Shown: in pieces, positions 1 to 6,663 of the stretch | Numbering within the stretch: the stretch's first letter is position 1 | How the letters are laid out: each line of letters starts with the position of its first letter | DNA from: Phycisphaera sp. | GTDB taxonomy: Bacteria > Planctomycetota > Phycisphaerae > Phycisphaerales > UBA1924 | Assembly: GCA_002732755.1 (NCBI GenBank) | Contig: NVSP01000010.1 | Location: 1,942 to 9,355, forward strand | DNA: 7,414 nucleotides | Direction of reading: 5' to 3' | The notes under the pieces: model-generated | Told to the model about the DNA's origin: nothing | The model's database searches: none | What the model saw: the letters and a program-made list of their open reading frames with translations, nothing else | Position numbers and translations under genes: made by a program

Positions 1-260
1 GGCGTGAACTGGATCCTGCTAAACGGCAAATCCAGCGTCTCGGCGAGCGTCCGCACAAGCAGCGTCTTACCAAGCCCCGGCACACCTTCGAGCAGCACAT
101 TGCCGCCAGCGAAAAAGGACATCAAAACCGCATCAACAACCTCGCGGTGGCCCACGATGACCTTGCCGATCTCGTTGACGAGTGCCTCGTATGTTTTCTT
201 AAAAGCCTCGCATTTGGCCGCGACTTCTTGCGGTGTCTGTGCGTTCTTGTTCATCGCCAT
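1..260 (-). CDS. MoxR-family AAA+ ATPase, N-terminal part (runs off left edge)
   Basis: Eighty-six residues of the N-terminus are visible; the rest lies beyond base 1. A helical lead-in (residues 11-30) is followed by IGKVIVGHREVVDAVL (31-46), the usual MoxR opening, then the Walker A loop GVPGLGKT (59-66, with K65) and SRIQFT (81-86), which in MoxR proteins continues into the PDLLPSD stretch. Walker B, sensor residues and arginine fingers are off the edge. The start is the ATG at 260, because AAGGAG lies 8 bases upstream of it; an ATG two codons further in is the alternative. MoxR ATPases are cytoplasmic hexameric chaperone-like enzymes, typically encoded beside VWA proteins whose folding or metal-site state they are thought to control. 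Here the gene follows a VWA-protein gene by 51 bases on the same strand, so that protein is the obvious candidate client (inference). A DUF58 gene often neighbours moxR and may lie further left, unseen. Confidence 0.95.
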   Translation of the reverse strand, partial: MAMNKNAQTPQEVAAKCEAFKKTYEALVNEIGKVIVGHREVVDAVLMSFFAGGNVLLEGVPGLGKTLLVRTLAETLDLPFSRIQFT

Positions 261-268
261 TTCTGATA

Positions 269-274
269 CTCCTT
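269..274 (-). promoter_or_regulatory. Strong Shine-Dalgarno of the MoxR gene
   Basis: AAGGAG on the minus strand sits 8 bases before the ATG at 260. It is the best ribosome binding site in the window and fixes the MoxR start. Its strength contrasts with the poor sites of the three upstream genes, which suggests that MoxR initiates independently on the shared message while the others lean on coupling (inference). Confidence 0.8.
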
Positions 275-311
275 CACAACCGTCTATCCGCACGCCAACC
301 TCGGTCGGGTG

Positions 312-3300
312 CTATGAATCCTGATCCATTTCGTCCTTGGCCCGTTGCTTTGCCTGCAAAAGCCTGCTCAGCCCCTCGCTCTTATCCGCCTGCGGTTTCT
401 TTGTCTGTTGTTTCGGCTCGCTCTTATTCACCAGCGGTGCCGCGTTTCCTGCAAGATCCATCGGTGCATCATCCATGCCCGGCTGGACCTCAAACTTCCG
501 TTTGGCCTTTGACCGCGCAGCCGCGGCTTTCTCTTGCCGATCTTTCGAGCTTGCCATCTTCTCTTGCGCTTTGGCGCGCACCTGCCGAAGGTTCCGCACC
601 GACTCGGTTTCCTGCGTCACCGACTTCCCAAACGCCTTGGTGCCAACGGCGCGGAGCACACCCAGATCAAGCCTGACCCTTCGCACCGCGACATCGAGCA
701 GGAAGAAACCCATCGCAATAAGCGCGCACAGGAGAAACACCGGCTGACGCGCAACAGGCATCTCCAGCCCATCTCGCAGCCACAGATTCGCAAGCTGCGG
801 GTCCGCGCTCAAGACCCTGCCGCCCGTGCGCTCTGCGATTTGCCTGAGCAATCCCGCGTTGTCTTCGAGTGCTCTGAATTCATCCGTAAACGGTTTCGTC
901 ACCGCCGCCTGCACCGCGCCCTCGGTCCGCACGCCCGTCGCGCTATCCGTCGAAATATACCGAAGGCCCACGATGTACGACCCAGGGTCCGACGAATCGA
1001 ACCGCCCCACATACCGCCCCGGCCCGTCCTGCCGGAGCACGATCTCTTGCGACGACCCACCCGGCCCCGCGACCCTGCCTTTTATAGTCGCAAAGTTGAT
1101 CCGCTCGCCCGTGTCGGGCTTTGCCAGATCGACCACGAGCACAGACTCATCGCCGATCTGTTCGATCCGCGTGCGCGCCTCCGCCGAACCCGACGGCCGC
1201 ATCGCCCAGCGGATGTGCTCGCCCCAGAACGACCGGTTGCCAGACCACCCCGACCACTGCGGCGACCACCTCGTCGAAACATCACCCGTAAACGCAATAA
1301 CACGACCAAGCCCGCGCTGCCAGTGCGCCAAAATCGGATCGTCCTGCGGCCCGCGAAGTGTCGTCACCGCCAAACCGTCTTGCCGATCCGCCGTCACGAC
1401 ATAGCCACGGATCCCCGGCACCGACCCAACACCCCGCATCGGCGCACTTGGCATCCCCGTCAGCGTCGGCTCGAACGCGTTGCCTTCCCAGATCAGCGAG
1501 CGTTTGATCGTTTGTGCTTCTTTGATGAAAATCTTAGGAATTGTTGCGAGCTGTGTTGATGTTGTAATGCTGTAGTACCGACCGCCGGTAAACTCGGCCA
1601 TGTCCTTGAGCCGCTTGAGATCCGGGCTGTTCGGCCCACCCCTATGCGGAAACACACCGATCGTGCTGATCGTGATCCCGGCATCGACATACTTCTGAAG
1701 CAGCGCCTTGGAGGGTGGGGACGGGTCGCCATCCGTCACGATAATCGCGTGGCGCTGACCGGCATCGGCGTTCATCAGCCCCGTGTATGCAAGTTGAACC
1801 GACGGGTGCATGTTGGGCATATCGCCGAATTGAAGCCGATTGATCGCCGCGCGGACCGCAGAGCCATCGCCCCGCAACGACATCGGATAGACCCACTGGG
1901 TGGTGCCTCCAAAGCCTGAATATTCAATAATACCAACATAGTCAAGCCTTGACAATGCACCAGCCGCGGCCTCGGCGGTCTTCTTGCCGTAGTACACACC
2001 CTCGGGCATCTCGATCGAGTGCATAATCAGCGCCAGCGCACCACGCGGCATCTGCCTCGACTGCGGCGGATCGAGCTGCACCGGCAAGATCTCTTCAACC
2101 GGCGAACCGATCCAGCCGCCCGCGCCAAACGAACTCGGCCCGCCCGTCATCACAAGCCCGCCGCCGCCGTCTTCGACATACTGCTTCATCGCCTGCTGCT
2201 GCAACTCACTAAACGCATACGCCGGCACATTGCAGAGCACCACCGCGTCGTACGCATTAAACTCAACAAGTGACACCGGCGCCTGATCCGCCATCAACAC
2301 ATCAACACCGATCCGCTCGGCTTCGAGCGCACTGACAAGCTCGGCCGACTCCTGCACCGACTCGCTGAGCACCAAGACCCGGCCCTCGCCCGTAAAGAAT
2401 GTGATCGAGCTTGCCCTGTTGTTCTCTTCGATCACATCGCCAAAGCCACGCTCATCCTCTGCCGGCTCAAAGACCGCTGAAATCTCCTGCGGGCCGCGTT
2501 TGGTCACTCCCAGCGGCACCTCAAGCGTGTTCGATCCGGGCGATAGCTCGATCGCAAACCCAAGCGCCGGGCCTTGCGGATCGAGATCAACCGGCGTGTC
2601 GTTAATCAGAATCGTCAGTAAACCCTTGGTCCGCCGAGTTGACTGGATCGTCACGCGGGCGTTGATCAGATCCCCCATCCTCGCGTTCGTCGGCGTCTCG
2701 ACACGCTCAACGATCACCTCGCCCTCGTAGCGGTATGTCAGCGGTAACACATCAACGGGCACCTTCATCGCACGCGCGCTCTCGGCAGCGGCAAGCAAAC
2801 TACCATCTGTTTCGTTTCCATCGGTAATCAGTAGAATCCGATACGCCGCATCCTCTGGCCGGATCGCAAGCGCCATCCGCATCGCTTCTTCGAGGTTCGT
2901 CCCGTCGGCGGACCCGATGTTCTCGGCTTCAAGATCCGTCCGAAGCGGGCTGGGGATGCTCTGCACATACGCGGTACGCGCCGCTGTGACGCCGCCAAGC
3001 AAGTCTTTTTGCGTCCGGCTCACTGCCGCGGCCTCGGCGACAAAATCCTCCGCCATCGACTGCATCTTCATCGGGACAGACCGGCTCATGTCGATCACCG
3101 CCGTCACCGCAAGCTTGTCCGACTCCTTACGCAAACTCGGCTCGGCGAGCGTACACACAATCAAACCCACCACGATCAACCGAAAGAAGAGCGCCGCCCG
3201 GCGAGAGCCGCTGCCAACCGCGGACAGACTCTTCCGCCCGATCAGGACCACGAACACCGCCGCCGGCACAAAGAGCCAGAGCCACACCGGGAGCGTAAAC

Positions 3301-3341
3301 TCGATCGGCCCGACAACAAGTGAGGCGAGCAAAGCCGTCAT
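312..3341 (-). CDS. Membrane-anchored VWA / GATase1-like / VWA protein, 1009 aa
   Basis: Two hydrophobic helices (about 17-36 and 50-66) and a third (about 867-884) anchor a large domain block. VWA domain 1 (about 78-200) has an intact MIDAS metal site: D84-x-S86-x-S88, T148 in GTNLEEA, and D174 in LLITDGN. A linker with beta-sandwich character (about 205-315) follows. A glutamine-amidotransferase-like domain (about 320-425) carries GGGLVMTGGPSSFGAGGW (393-410), with T399 near where the catalytic cysteine would be expected, so it is probably non-enzymatic. VWA domain 2 (about 435-610) has lost the DxSxS metal motif (LIMHSIEMPEG instead) but keeps IIVTDGDP. A further domain runs from about 640 to 815. 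The tail 888-1009 is Lys/Ala-rich, charged and probably cytoplasmic. The ATG overlaps the upstream TGA as ATGA, indicating translational coupling. The architecture resembles the large BatA-like VWA proteins of moxR clusters, which often carry a PF07090-type domain. The precise function is unknown; a scaffold for ligand or protein binding, serviced by MoxR, is my inference. Confidence 0.93.
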   Translation of the reverse strand: MTALLASLVVGPIEFTLPVWLWLFVPAAVFVVLIGRKSLSAVGSGSRRAALFFRLIVVGLIVCTLAEPSLRKESDKLAVTAVIDMSRSVPMKMQSMAEDFVAEAAAVSRTQKDLLGGVTAARTAYVQSIPSPLRTDLEAENIGSADGTNLEEAMRMALAIRPEDAAYRILLITDGNETDGSLLAAAESARAMKVPVDVLPLTYRYEGEVIVERVETPTNARMGDLINARVTIQSTRRTKGLLTILINDTPVDLDPQGPALGFAIELSPGSNTLEVPLGVTKRGPQEISAVFEPAEDERGFGDVIEENNRASSITFFTGEGRVLVLSESVQESAELVSALEAERIGVDVLMADQAPVSLVEFNAYDAVVLCNVPAYAFSELQQQAMKQYVEDGGGGLVMTGGPSSFGAGGWIGSPVEEILPVQLDPPQSRQMPRGALALIMHSIEMPEGVYYGKKTAEAAAGALSRLDYVGIIEYSGFGGTTQWVYPMSLRGDGSAVRAAINRLQFGDMPNMHPSVQLAYTGLMNADAGQRHAIIVTDGDPSPPSKALLQKYVDAGITISTIGVFPHRGGPNSPDLKRLKDMAEFTGGRYYSITTSTQLATIPKIFIKEAQTIKRSLIWEGNAFEPTLTGMPSAPMRGVGSVPGIRGYVVTADRQDGLAVTTLRGPQDDPILAHWQRGLGRVIAFTGDVSTRWSPQWSGWSGNRSFWGEHIRWAMRPSGSAEARTRIEQIGDESVLVVDLAKPDTGERINFATIKGRVAGPGGSSQEIVLRQDGPGRYVGRFDSSDPGSYIVGLRYISTDSATGVRTEGAVQAAVTKPFTDEFRALEDNAGLLRQIAERTGGRVLSADPQLANLWLRDGLEMPVARQPVFLLCALIAMGFFLLDVAVRRVRLDLGVLRAVGTKAFGKSVTQETESVRNLRQVRAKAQEKMASSKDRQEKAAAARSKAKRKFEVQPGMDDAPMDLAGNAAPLVNKSEPKQQTKKPQADKSEGLSRLLQAKQRAKDEMDQDS

Positions 3342-4372
3342 CCGCCCCCGCCGTTCTGCGAGATCGACCTTGCGGGGCTTGTAATCACTTGCAATCTGTT
3401 ATTGCCAGAATCCAGAATAAACGCCTCGCCATCCAGAACTGCCACACCCCAAGGCGAGGCAAGCTGCCCCACTTCTCGGCCGGCCGTGCCGTAGATGCCG
3501 AGCGTCATCCCTGATTCGAGGTCAATATGCCTGATGCGGTTGCCCCCGTATTCCGCGACAAGCGCGCCCCGGCCTTGGACCAATTCCAGACCATAAGGAT
3601 AACGAAACAGATCAGACCCTGCGCCACCAAGCCACGCGATCAACTCACCATCGAGCGTGAACCGCCCAATCCTGTGATTGCACGCATCGGCGACAATCAC
3701 CTCGCCCGCGATCGGATCAATCTCGATCGACTGGGGGCGATCAAACACAATCCCATCACCAGATTCTGCCATATCAAACGCAACACCATATGTCCCAAAG
3801 CTTCTCAGAAAGTTCAGATCGGCATCAAAGATACTGATCCGGTCATTCCCGCCATACTCACTGACATAGATCCGCTCGACCTCACCCGAGTTATCCGTCA
3901 ACACCGCGACATCAGACGGATACACAAACTGCCCCGGCCCCATCCCGTACGACCCAAACTCCGCGATCGGCTCCATTGTTTCTGCTTCCGTGTCATAAAT
4001 CAGGACCCGGCTGTAGTGCGTATCCGCCACATACAACCCGACCCGCGACCCATCACTCGGCAAGGGCGCGACCGTCAGTCCCGTCGGCTTGCCCTGCTCG
4101 AAAATCGGCGTCTGAAAGTACACGAGTGCCAGGCCCGTTTCCGGGTCGAGCCGTTGCACGCGCGCGCCCTTGTCGATCACCCAAAGCTGCCCGGCACCAG
4201 AAGCTATCCCCCGAGGATACATAAACTGACCCGGCTGCTTGCCCGGCTCACCAAGCACACGCCTGACCCGTAGCACACTGTCGCCTTCCGCCTGCTTCAT
4301 ATCACAGCCGACCATCGACGCAAGCAGTACACCGCAAACCATCACCAGAATGGAACCTCGTTGCCGAATCAC
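3338..4372 (-). CDS. NHL-repeat six-bladed beta-propeller lipoprotein, 344 aa
   Basis: Residues 1-22 look like a lipoprotein signal peptide: basic n-region RQR, hydrophobic core ILVMVCGVLLASM, then MVG-C23 as a slightly atypical lipobox (Met at -3). The rest is six NHL-type blades, marked by GQFMYPRGIA (49-58), YVADTHYSRVLIYD (114-127), GQFVYPSDVAV (148-158) with VSEYGGNDRISIFD (170-183), FDRPQSIEIDP (210-220) with VADACNHRIGRF (227-238), YPYGLELV with VAEYGGNRIRHID (272-284), and SPWGVAV with ILDSGNNRLQVI (319-330). NHL propellers are binding scaffolds, here probably on the periplasmic face of a membrane. The start is uncertain. I chose GTG 4372 because it gives a normal signal peptide, though its GGAGG lies only 3 bases upstream. 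TTG 4411, overlapping the permease stop as TTGA, would add 13 residues including RRRR. The open frame extends further upstream but there only shadows the permease gene. The stop overlaps the next ATG. Confidence 0.88.
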   Translation of the reverse strand: MIRQRGSILVMVCGVLLASMVGCDMKQAEGDSVLRVRRVLGEPGKQPGQFMYPRGIASGAGQLWVIDKGARVQRLDPETGLALVYFQTPIFEQGKPTGLTVAPLPSDGSRVGLYVADTHYSRVLIYDTEAETMEPIAEFGSYGMGPGQFVYPSDVAVLTDNSGEVERIYVSEYGGNDRISIFDADLNFLRSFGTYGVAFDMAESGDGIVFDRPQSIEIDPIAGEVIVADACNHRIGRFTLDGELIAWLGGAGSDLFRYPYGLELVQGRGALVAEYGGNRIRHIDLESGMTLGIYGTAGREVGQLASPWGVAVLDGEAFILDSGNNRLQVITSPARSISQNGGGG

Positions 4373-4407
4373 TCGCCTCCGTCTTTCTTCTGACCGCTCG
4401 TGGCCAA

Positions 4408-5994
4408 TCAATGGTTCGCACCACCACGCATGCTTGTTCGGATCCAGAGCCACCAAAGTACAGCCAACGCAACCACGGGGATCGTACCAAACGCGATCAC
4501 GATGAGCGACAACCCGGACAAATGCTCGTATCGCTGAAAGTGCAAGAGGTTGAGCATCGACCGGGCAAGCGAAGCCATCCCCGGCGGGGAAACAACCACC
4601 GCGCTCTCGATCTCGTGGATAGAAAGCGCAGCCGAGGCCGCTGCAACCAATGCAATCGCAGGCCACGCGCGAACCCCAACCGTCTTGGCCCAGCCGATCG
4701 CCCCCGTCGCCCCCGTCAGCAGACGAAGATCCCGGTCCTCCTCCGGCTCGCTCCACGCCAAAAGCACCCCCACCATCGCCGGCAGCGCCCCAAACCTCGC
4801 CAGATGCGCCAAAAGCACCACCACCCACGAATCGCTCACGACATCCACACCACGCCACGCCGACCCGACCAGAACCCCCGTCACCACCCCCGGCACGAGC
4901 GCAAGCATCAACATCAACGCCACGCCAACAAGCGTCACCCGGCGCTCAGCGACACCCCCACCCAATCCGATCCAAACACACGATGTCATCACAACCGAAG
5001 ACACCGCCAAACCCAACGCCACCAACCACGCATTCCCTGCTGACACAGATTCTGTGTGCCAAACCGTCGAAATCGTGCTCAGGCTCTTGAGGTCCATCCC
5101 AAACAGCACCGCCGGCAGCCCCACCGCGAGCACCGGCACCGCAATAGCCACCCCAATCGGTACCAACCGTTTCTGCGATTCCTCGCCACCCTGCCCGCGA
5201 ACCCAGCCCGGCCGTTTGCGGAAGTGCCACACCACACCAACCGAGACCCCGCACGCGATGGCAAACATCGGCCAAGCGCTGACCAGAACCCGCCAGCGGT
5301 CACCCGATGCAGTCGCATCGAGTTCAAGCCAAACTAGCGCCGCGTAGGTCTGCATCTGCGCCAAATGCAAAGGCACCGCCGACCCGAGCATCAAAACCGC
5401 CACCGCGCCCGCCGCCAAGAGTGTGTGACGAAAGCTCATCCCAAGCCGGAGCCGAACCCATGTGATCGGCCCGCCGCCGACGAGCCTCGCCGCCTCGAGC
5501 GATGCCGGGTCGATCGCCCGAACCCGTGCTGCAATAACGAGTTGTGCGATCGGGCTTGTCCAGAGCGCCAGCCCAATAATCGCAATCGCCTTTCCGACAA
5601 AGATCGGCCTCCAACTCGGGCCCATCGCAAGCCAATCGCCTATCGCGGTCCCCGGTGCCCGCATCAGCCCAAAGCCGCTCGATGCCAGCGAACTGGGCAT
5701 CAGAATCGGCGCGATCAAAATCGGTGTCCACCACGCCCGCCACCCCCGGCTCGCCCACGCACCGCACCACGCAAACACAACCGACAGGCAACCAATCAAC
5801 ACTGCCCACACAACCGACATCCCAAGCAGCGGCCAATTCGGCGCGACCAGATCGCCACCGCCCGCCAAACCCCGGATCGCATCGACCAATGCCTTACCCA
5901 GCGGGAACCCGACCACAGCCGCAACGATCAGCGCCCAAAGGACAACCGCGGGCCAGGGCGAACCTGCGAACAATCTTCTACCGGGCTTCTCCAC
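4408..5994 (-). CDS. ABC importer permease, duplicated (ThiP / iron(III)-transport-like), 528 aa
   Basis: About twelve hydrophobic segments are visible (roughly 14-33, 57-79, 89-110, 131-152, 190-210, 238-257, 278-299, 321-342, 353-378, 388-413, 441-462, 493-517), arranged as two six-helix halves. The first half has a good EAA loop, EAARLVGGGPITWVRLRLG (167-185), the site that docks the ATP-binding subunit. The equivalent in the second half (about 423-445, RLLTGATGAIGWAKTVGVRAWP) keeps the central glycine but lacks EAA. Length and duplication match ThiP and FbpB-type permeases (ThiP is about 536 residues), which move thiamine or ferric iron through the inner membrane. The substrate cannot be read from sequence. 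The start is GTG at 5994, the first possible start after an in-frame TAG at 6004-6006; its ribosome site is weak. It is the first gene of the leftward operon, and neither ATPase nor binding protein is in the window, so partners must be encoded elsewhere, or the protein does something other than import (inference). Confidence 0.88.
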   Translation of the reverse strand: MEKPGRRLFAGSPWPAVVLWALIVAAVVGFPLGKALVDAIRGLAGGGDLVAPNWPLLGMSVVWAVLIGCLSVVFAWCGAWASRGWRAWWTPILIAPILMPSSLASSGFGLMRAPGTAIGDWLAMGPSWRPIFVGKAIAIIGLALWTSPIAQLVIAARVRAIDPASLEAARLVGGGPITWVRLRLGMSFRHTLLAAGAVAVLMLGSAVPLHLAQMQTYAALVWLELDATASGDRWRVLVSAWPMFAIACGVSVGVVWHFRKRPGWVRGQGGEESQKRLVPIGVAIAVPVLAVGLPAVLFGMDLKSLSTISTVWHTESVSAGNAWLVALGLAVSSVVMTSCVWIGLGGGVAERRVTLVGVALMLMLALVPGVVTGVLVGSAWRGVDVVSDSWVVVLLAHLARFGALPAMVGVLLAWSEPEEDRDLRLLTGATGAIGWAKTVGVRAWPAIALVAAASAALSIHEIESAVVVSPPGMASLARSMLNLLHFQRYEHLSGLSLIVIAFGTIPVVALAVLWWLWIRTSMRGGANH

Positions 5995-6115
5995 AACCCG
6001 AGTCTACCTGCCCCCCTCATTCCCGGCACAACCCGGCGCGCCCGGCTACGCTACTTACCAACCTTCCAGTGCTTGCGCGATCGCGCCAGCAGAGCAACCA
6101 AGACGGGAAACCGCG
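5995..6115. promoter_or_regulatory. Divergent intergenic region between the permease operon and accBC
   Basis: These 121 bases separate the permease GTG (minus strand) from the accB ATG (plus strand) and must hold promoters for both directions unless transcription starts inside a gene. I found no convincing -35/-10 pair on either strand. The stretch around 6045-6058 (TACGCTACTTAC) is the only AT-leaning part and the most likely place for a -10 element serving accB. A 12-base palindrome lies at 6075-6086. Confidence 0.45.
6075..6086. repeat. 12-base perfect palindrome upstream of accB
   Basis: GCGCGATCGCGC is its own reverse complement and lies 29 bases before the accB start. It could be an operator half-site pair for a dimeric regulator of accBC or of the divergent operon. 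Short palindromes with a CGATCG core also arise by chance in GC-rich DNA, so this is a weak call. Confidence 0.3.
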
Positions 6116-6565
6116 ATGATCGACATCCGCAAACTCAAAGAGCTCGTCAAACTCATGGTCGAGAACGACCTGACCGAGCTTGACCTCCAAGACAAAGAAG
6201 AAACCGTGGCGCTGCGCCGGGGTCAGCCGGACACGGTGCTTACAAGCCACCCCGTCGTCCACGCCGCTGCGCCAACAGTGCCCGCCGTGGCACCCGCCGC
6301 GCCCGCGAGCGACCCCGACGAGGGCTTTGCTGTCATCGAGTCACCGATGGTCGGCACCTTCTACACCTCGGCCAACCCCGACAGCGACGCCTTCGTCAAA
6401 GTCGGCGACCCGATCAGCTCAGACACCGTTGTCTGCCTTGTCGAAGCCATGAAGGTCTTCAACGAGATCAAAGCCGAGACCAACGGCACCATCCACAAAT
6501 GCCTCGTCGAACCGGGCCAGGCCGTTGAGTTTGGCCAGAAACTCTTCCTCGTCAAACCGAGCTGA
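6116..6565 (+). CDS. accB: Biotin carboxyl carrier protein of acetyl-CoA carboxylase, 149 aa
   Basis: This is the biotin-bearing subunit of acetyl-CoA carboxylase. Its biotin is carboxylated by AccC and passes the carboxyl group to acetyl-CoA on the carboxyltransferase (AccAD), making malonyl-CoA for fatty acid synthesis in the cytoplasm. Residues 1-35 form the usual N-terminal segment (MIDIRKLKELVKLMVEND). Residues 45-68 are a flexible Ala/Pro-rich linker. The biotinyl domain (about 71-148) has the thumb segment SPMVGTFYTSANPDSDAF (76-93) and the biotinylation motif EAMKVFNEI (110-118), with K113 as the modified lysine. Length matches the family (E. coli AccB is 156 residues). The ATG at 6116 gives the canonical N-terminus. 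The frame is open for some 650 bases upstream, but that part runs antisense to the permease gene and does not look like AccB. GGGAAA 5 bases upstream is a weak ribosome site. accC follows after 98 bases, the usual order. Confidence 0.97.
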   Translation: MIDIRKLKELVKLMVENDLTELDLQDKEETVALRRGQPDTVLTSHPVVHAAAPTVPAVAPAAPASDPDEGFAVIESPMVGTFYTSANPDSDAFVKVGDPISSDTVVCLVEAMKVFNEIKAETNGTIHKCLVEPGQAVEFGQKLFLVKPS

Positions 6566-6580
6566 GTGAAATCGCAAAGC

Positions 6581-6608
6581 GGCACTGGGCACTAGGCATT
6601 AGGCACTA
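6581..6608 (+). repeat. Four tandem 7-base repeats (GGCAYTR) between accB and accC
   Basis: Four back-to-back heptamers read GGCACTG, GGCACTA, GGCATTA and GGCACTA. They start 16 bases after the accB stop and do not look like coding sequence. Differences fall only at the fifth and seventh positions and are all transitions. Together with the inverted partner at 6624-6647 they form a small palindromic unit reminiscent of dispersed intergenic repeats. Whether it recurs in the genome cannot be seen here. Confidence 0.75.
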
Positions 6609-6647
6609 GATACACAAGCCCGTCCCAGTGCCTTCTGCCTAATGCCT
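6594..6647. repeat. Inverted repeat pair in the accB-accC spacer
   Basis: AGGCATTAGGCA at 6594-6605 is perfectly complementary to TGCCTAATGCCT at 6636-6647 (12 base pairs, 30-base loop). A second perfect pair joins GGCACTGGG at 6581-6589 with CCCAGTGCC at 6624-6632 (9 base pairs). The arms interleave (A-B-A'-B'), so the two stems cannot nest: they are either alternatives or the halves of a pseudoknot. There is no U-run after the second stem, so a classical intrinsic terminator is unlikely. The 3' arm ends 17 bases before the accC ATG and could influence accC translation. Confidence 0.65.
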
Positions 6648-6663
6648 CAGCCCTGGGGCATCT

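Noticed and set aside
534..1559. A 341-residue plus-strand open frame
   Set aside because: It is antisense to the VWA gene, extremely Arg/Pro/His-rich, and has no recognisable domain; long antisense frames are expected in GC-rich genes.
3527..4273. A 248-residue plus-strand open frame
   Set aside because: It is antisense to the NHL repeats, which are clearly the coding strand; no domain is visible in the antisense product.
4373..4858. Upstream extension of the NHL reading frame to a 506-residue protein
   Set aside because: The added N-terminal part overlaps the permease gene on the same strand in another frame, is Gly/Cys/Arg-rich without domain signs, and would bury the lipoprotein signal peptide.
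5462..6115. Upstream extension of accB to a 367-residue protein
   Set aside because: The extension runs antisense to the permease gene, has low-complexity composition, and AccB proteins begin at the MIDIRKLKELV segment.
6581..6608. CRISPR repeat array
   Set aside because: The repeats are 7 bases long and directly abutting, with no spacers.
6581..6647. Intrinsic transcription terminator after accB
   Set aside because: The stems are interleaved and no T-run follows either of them; accC begins 17 bases after the last arm, in the expected operon order.
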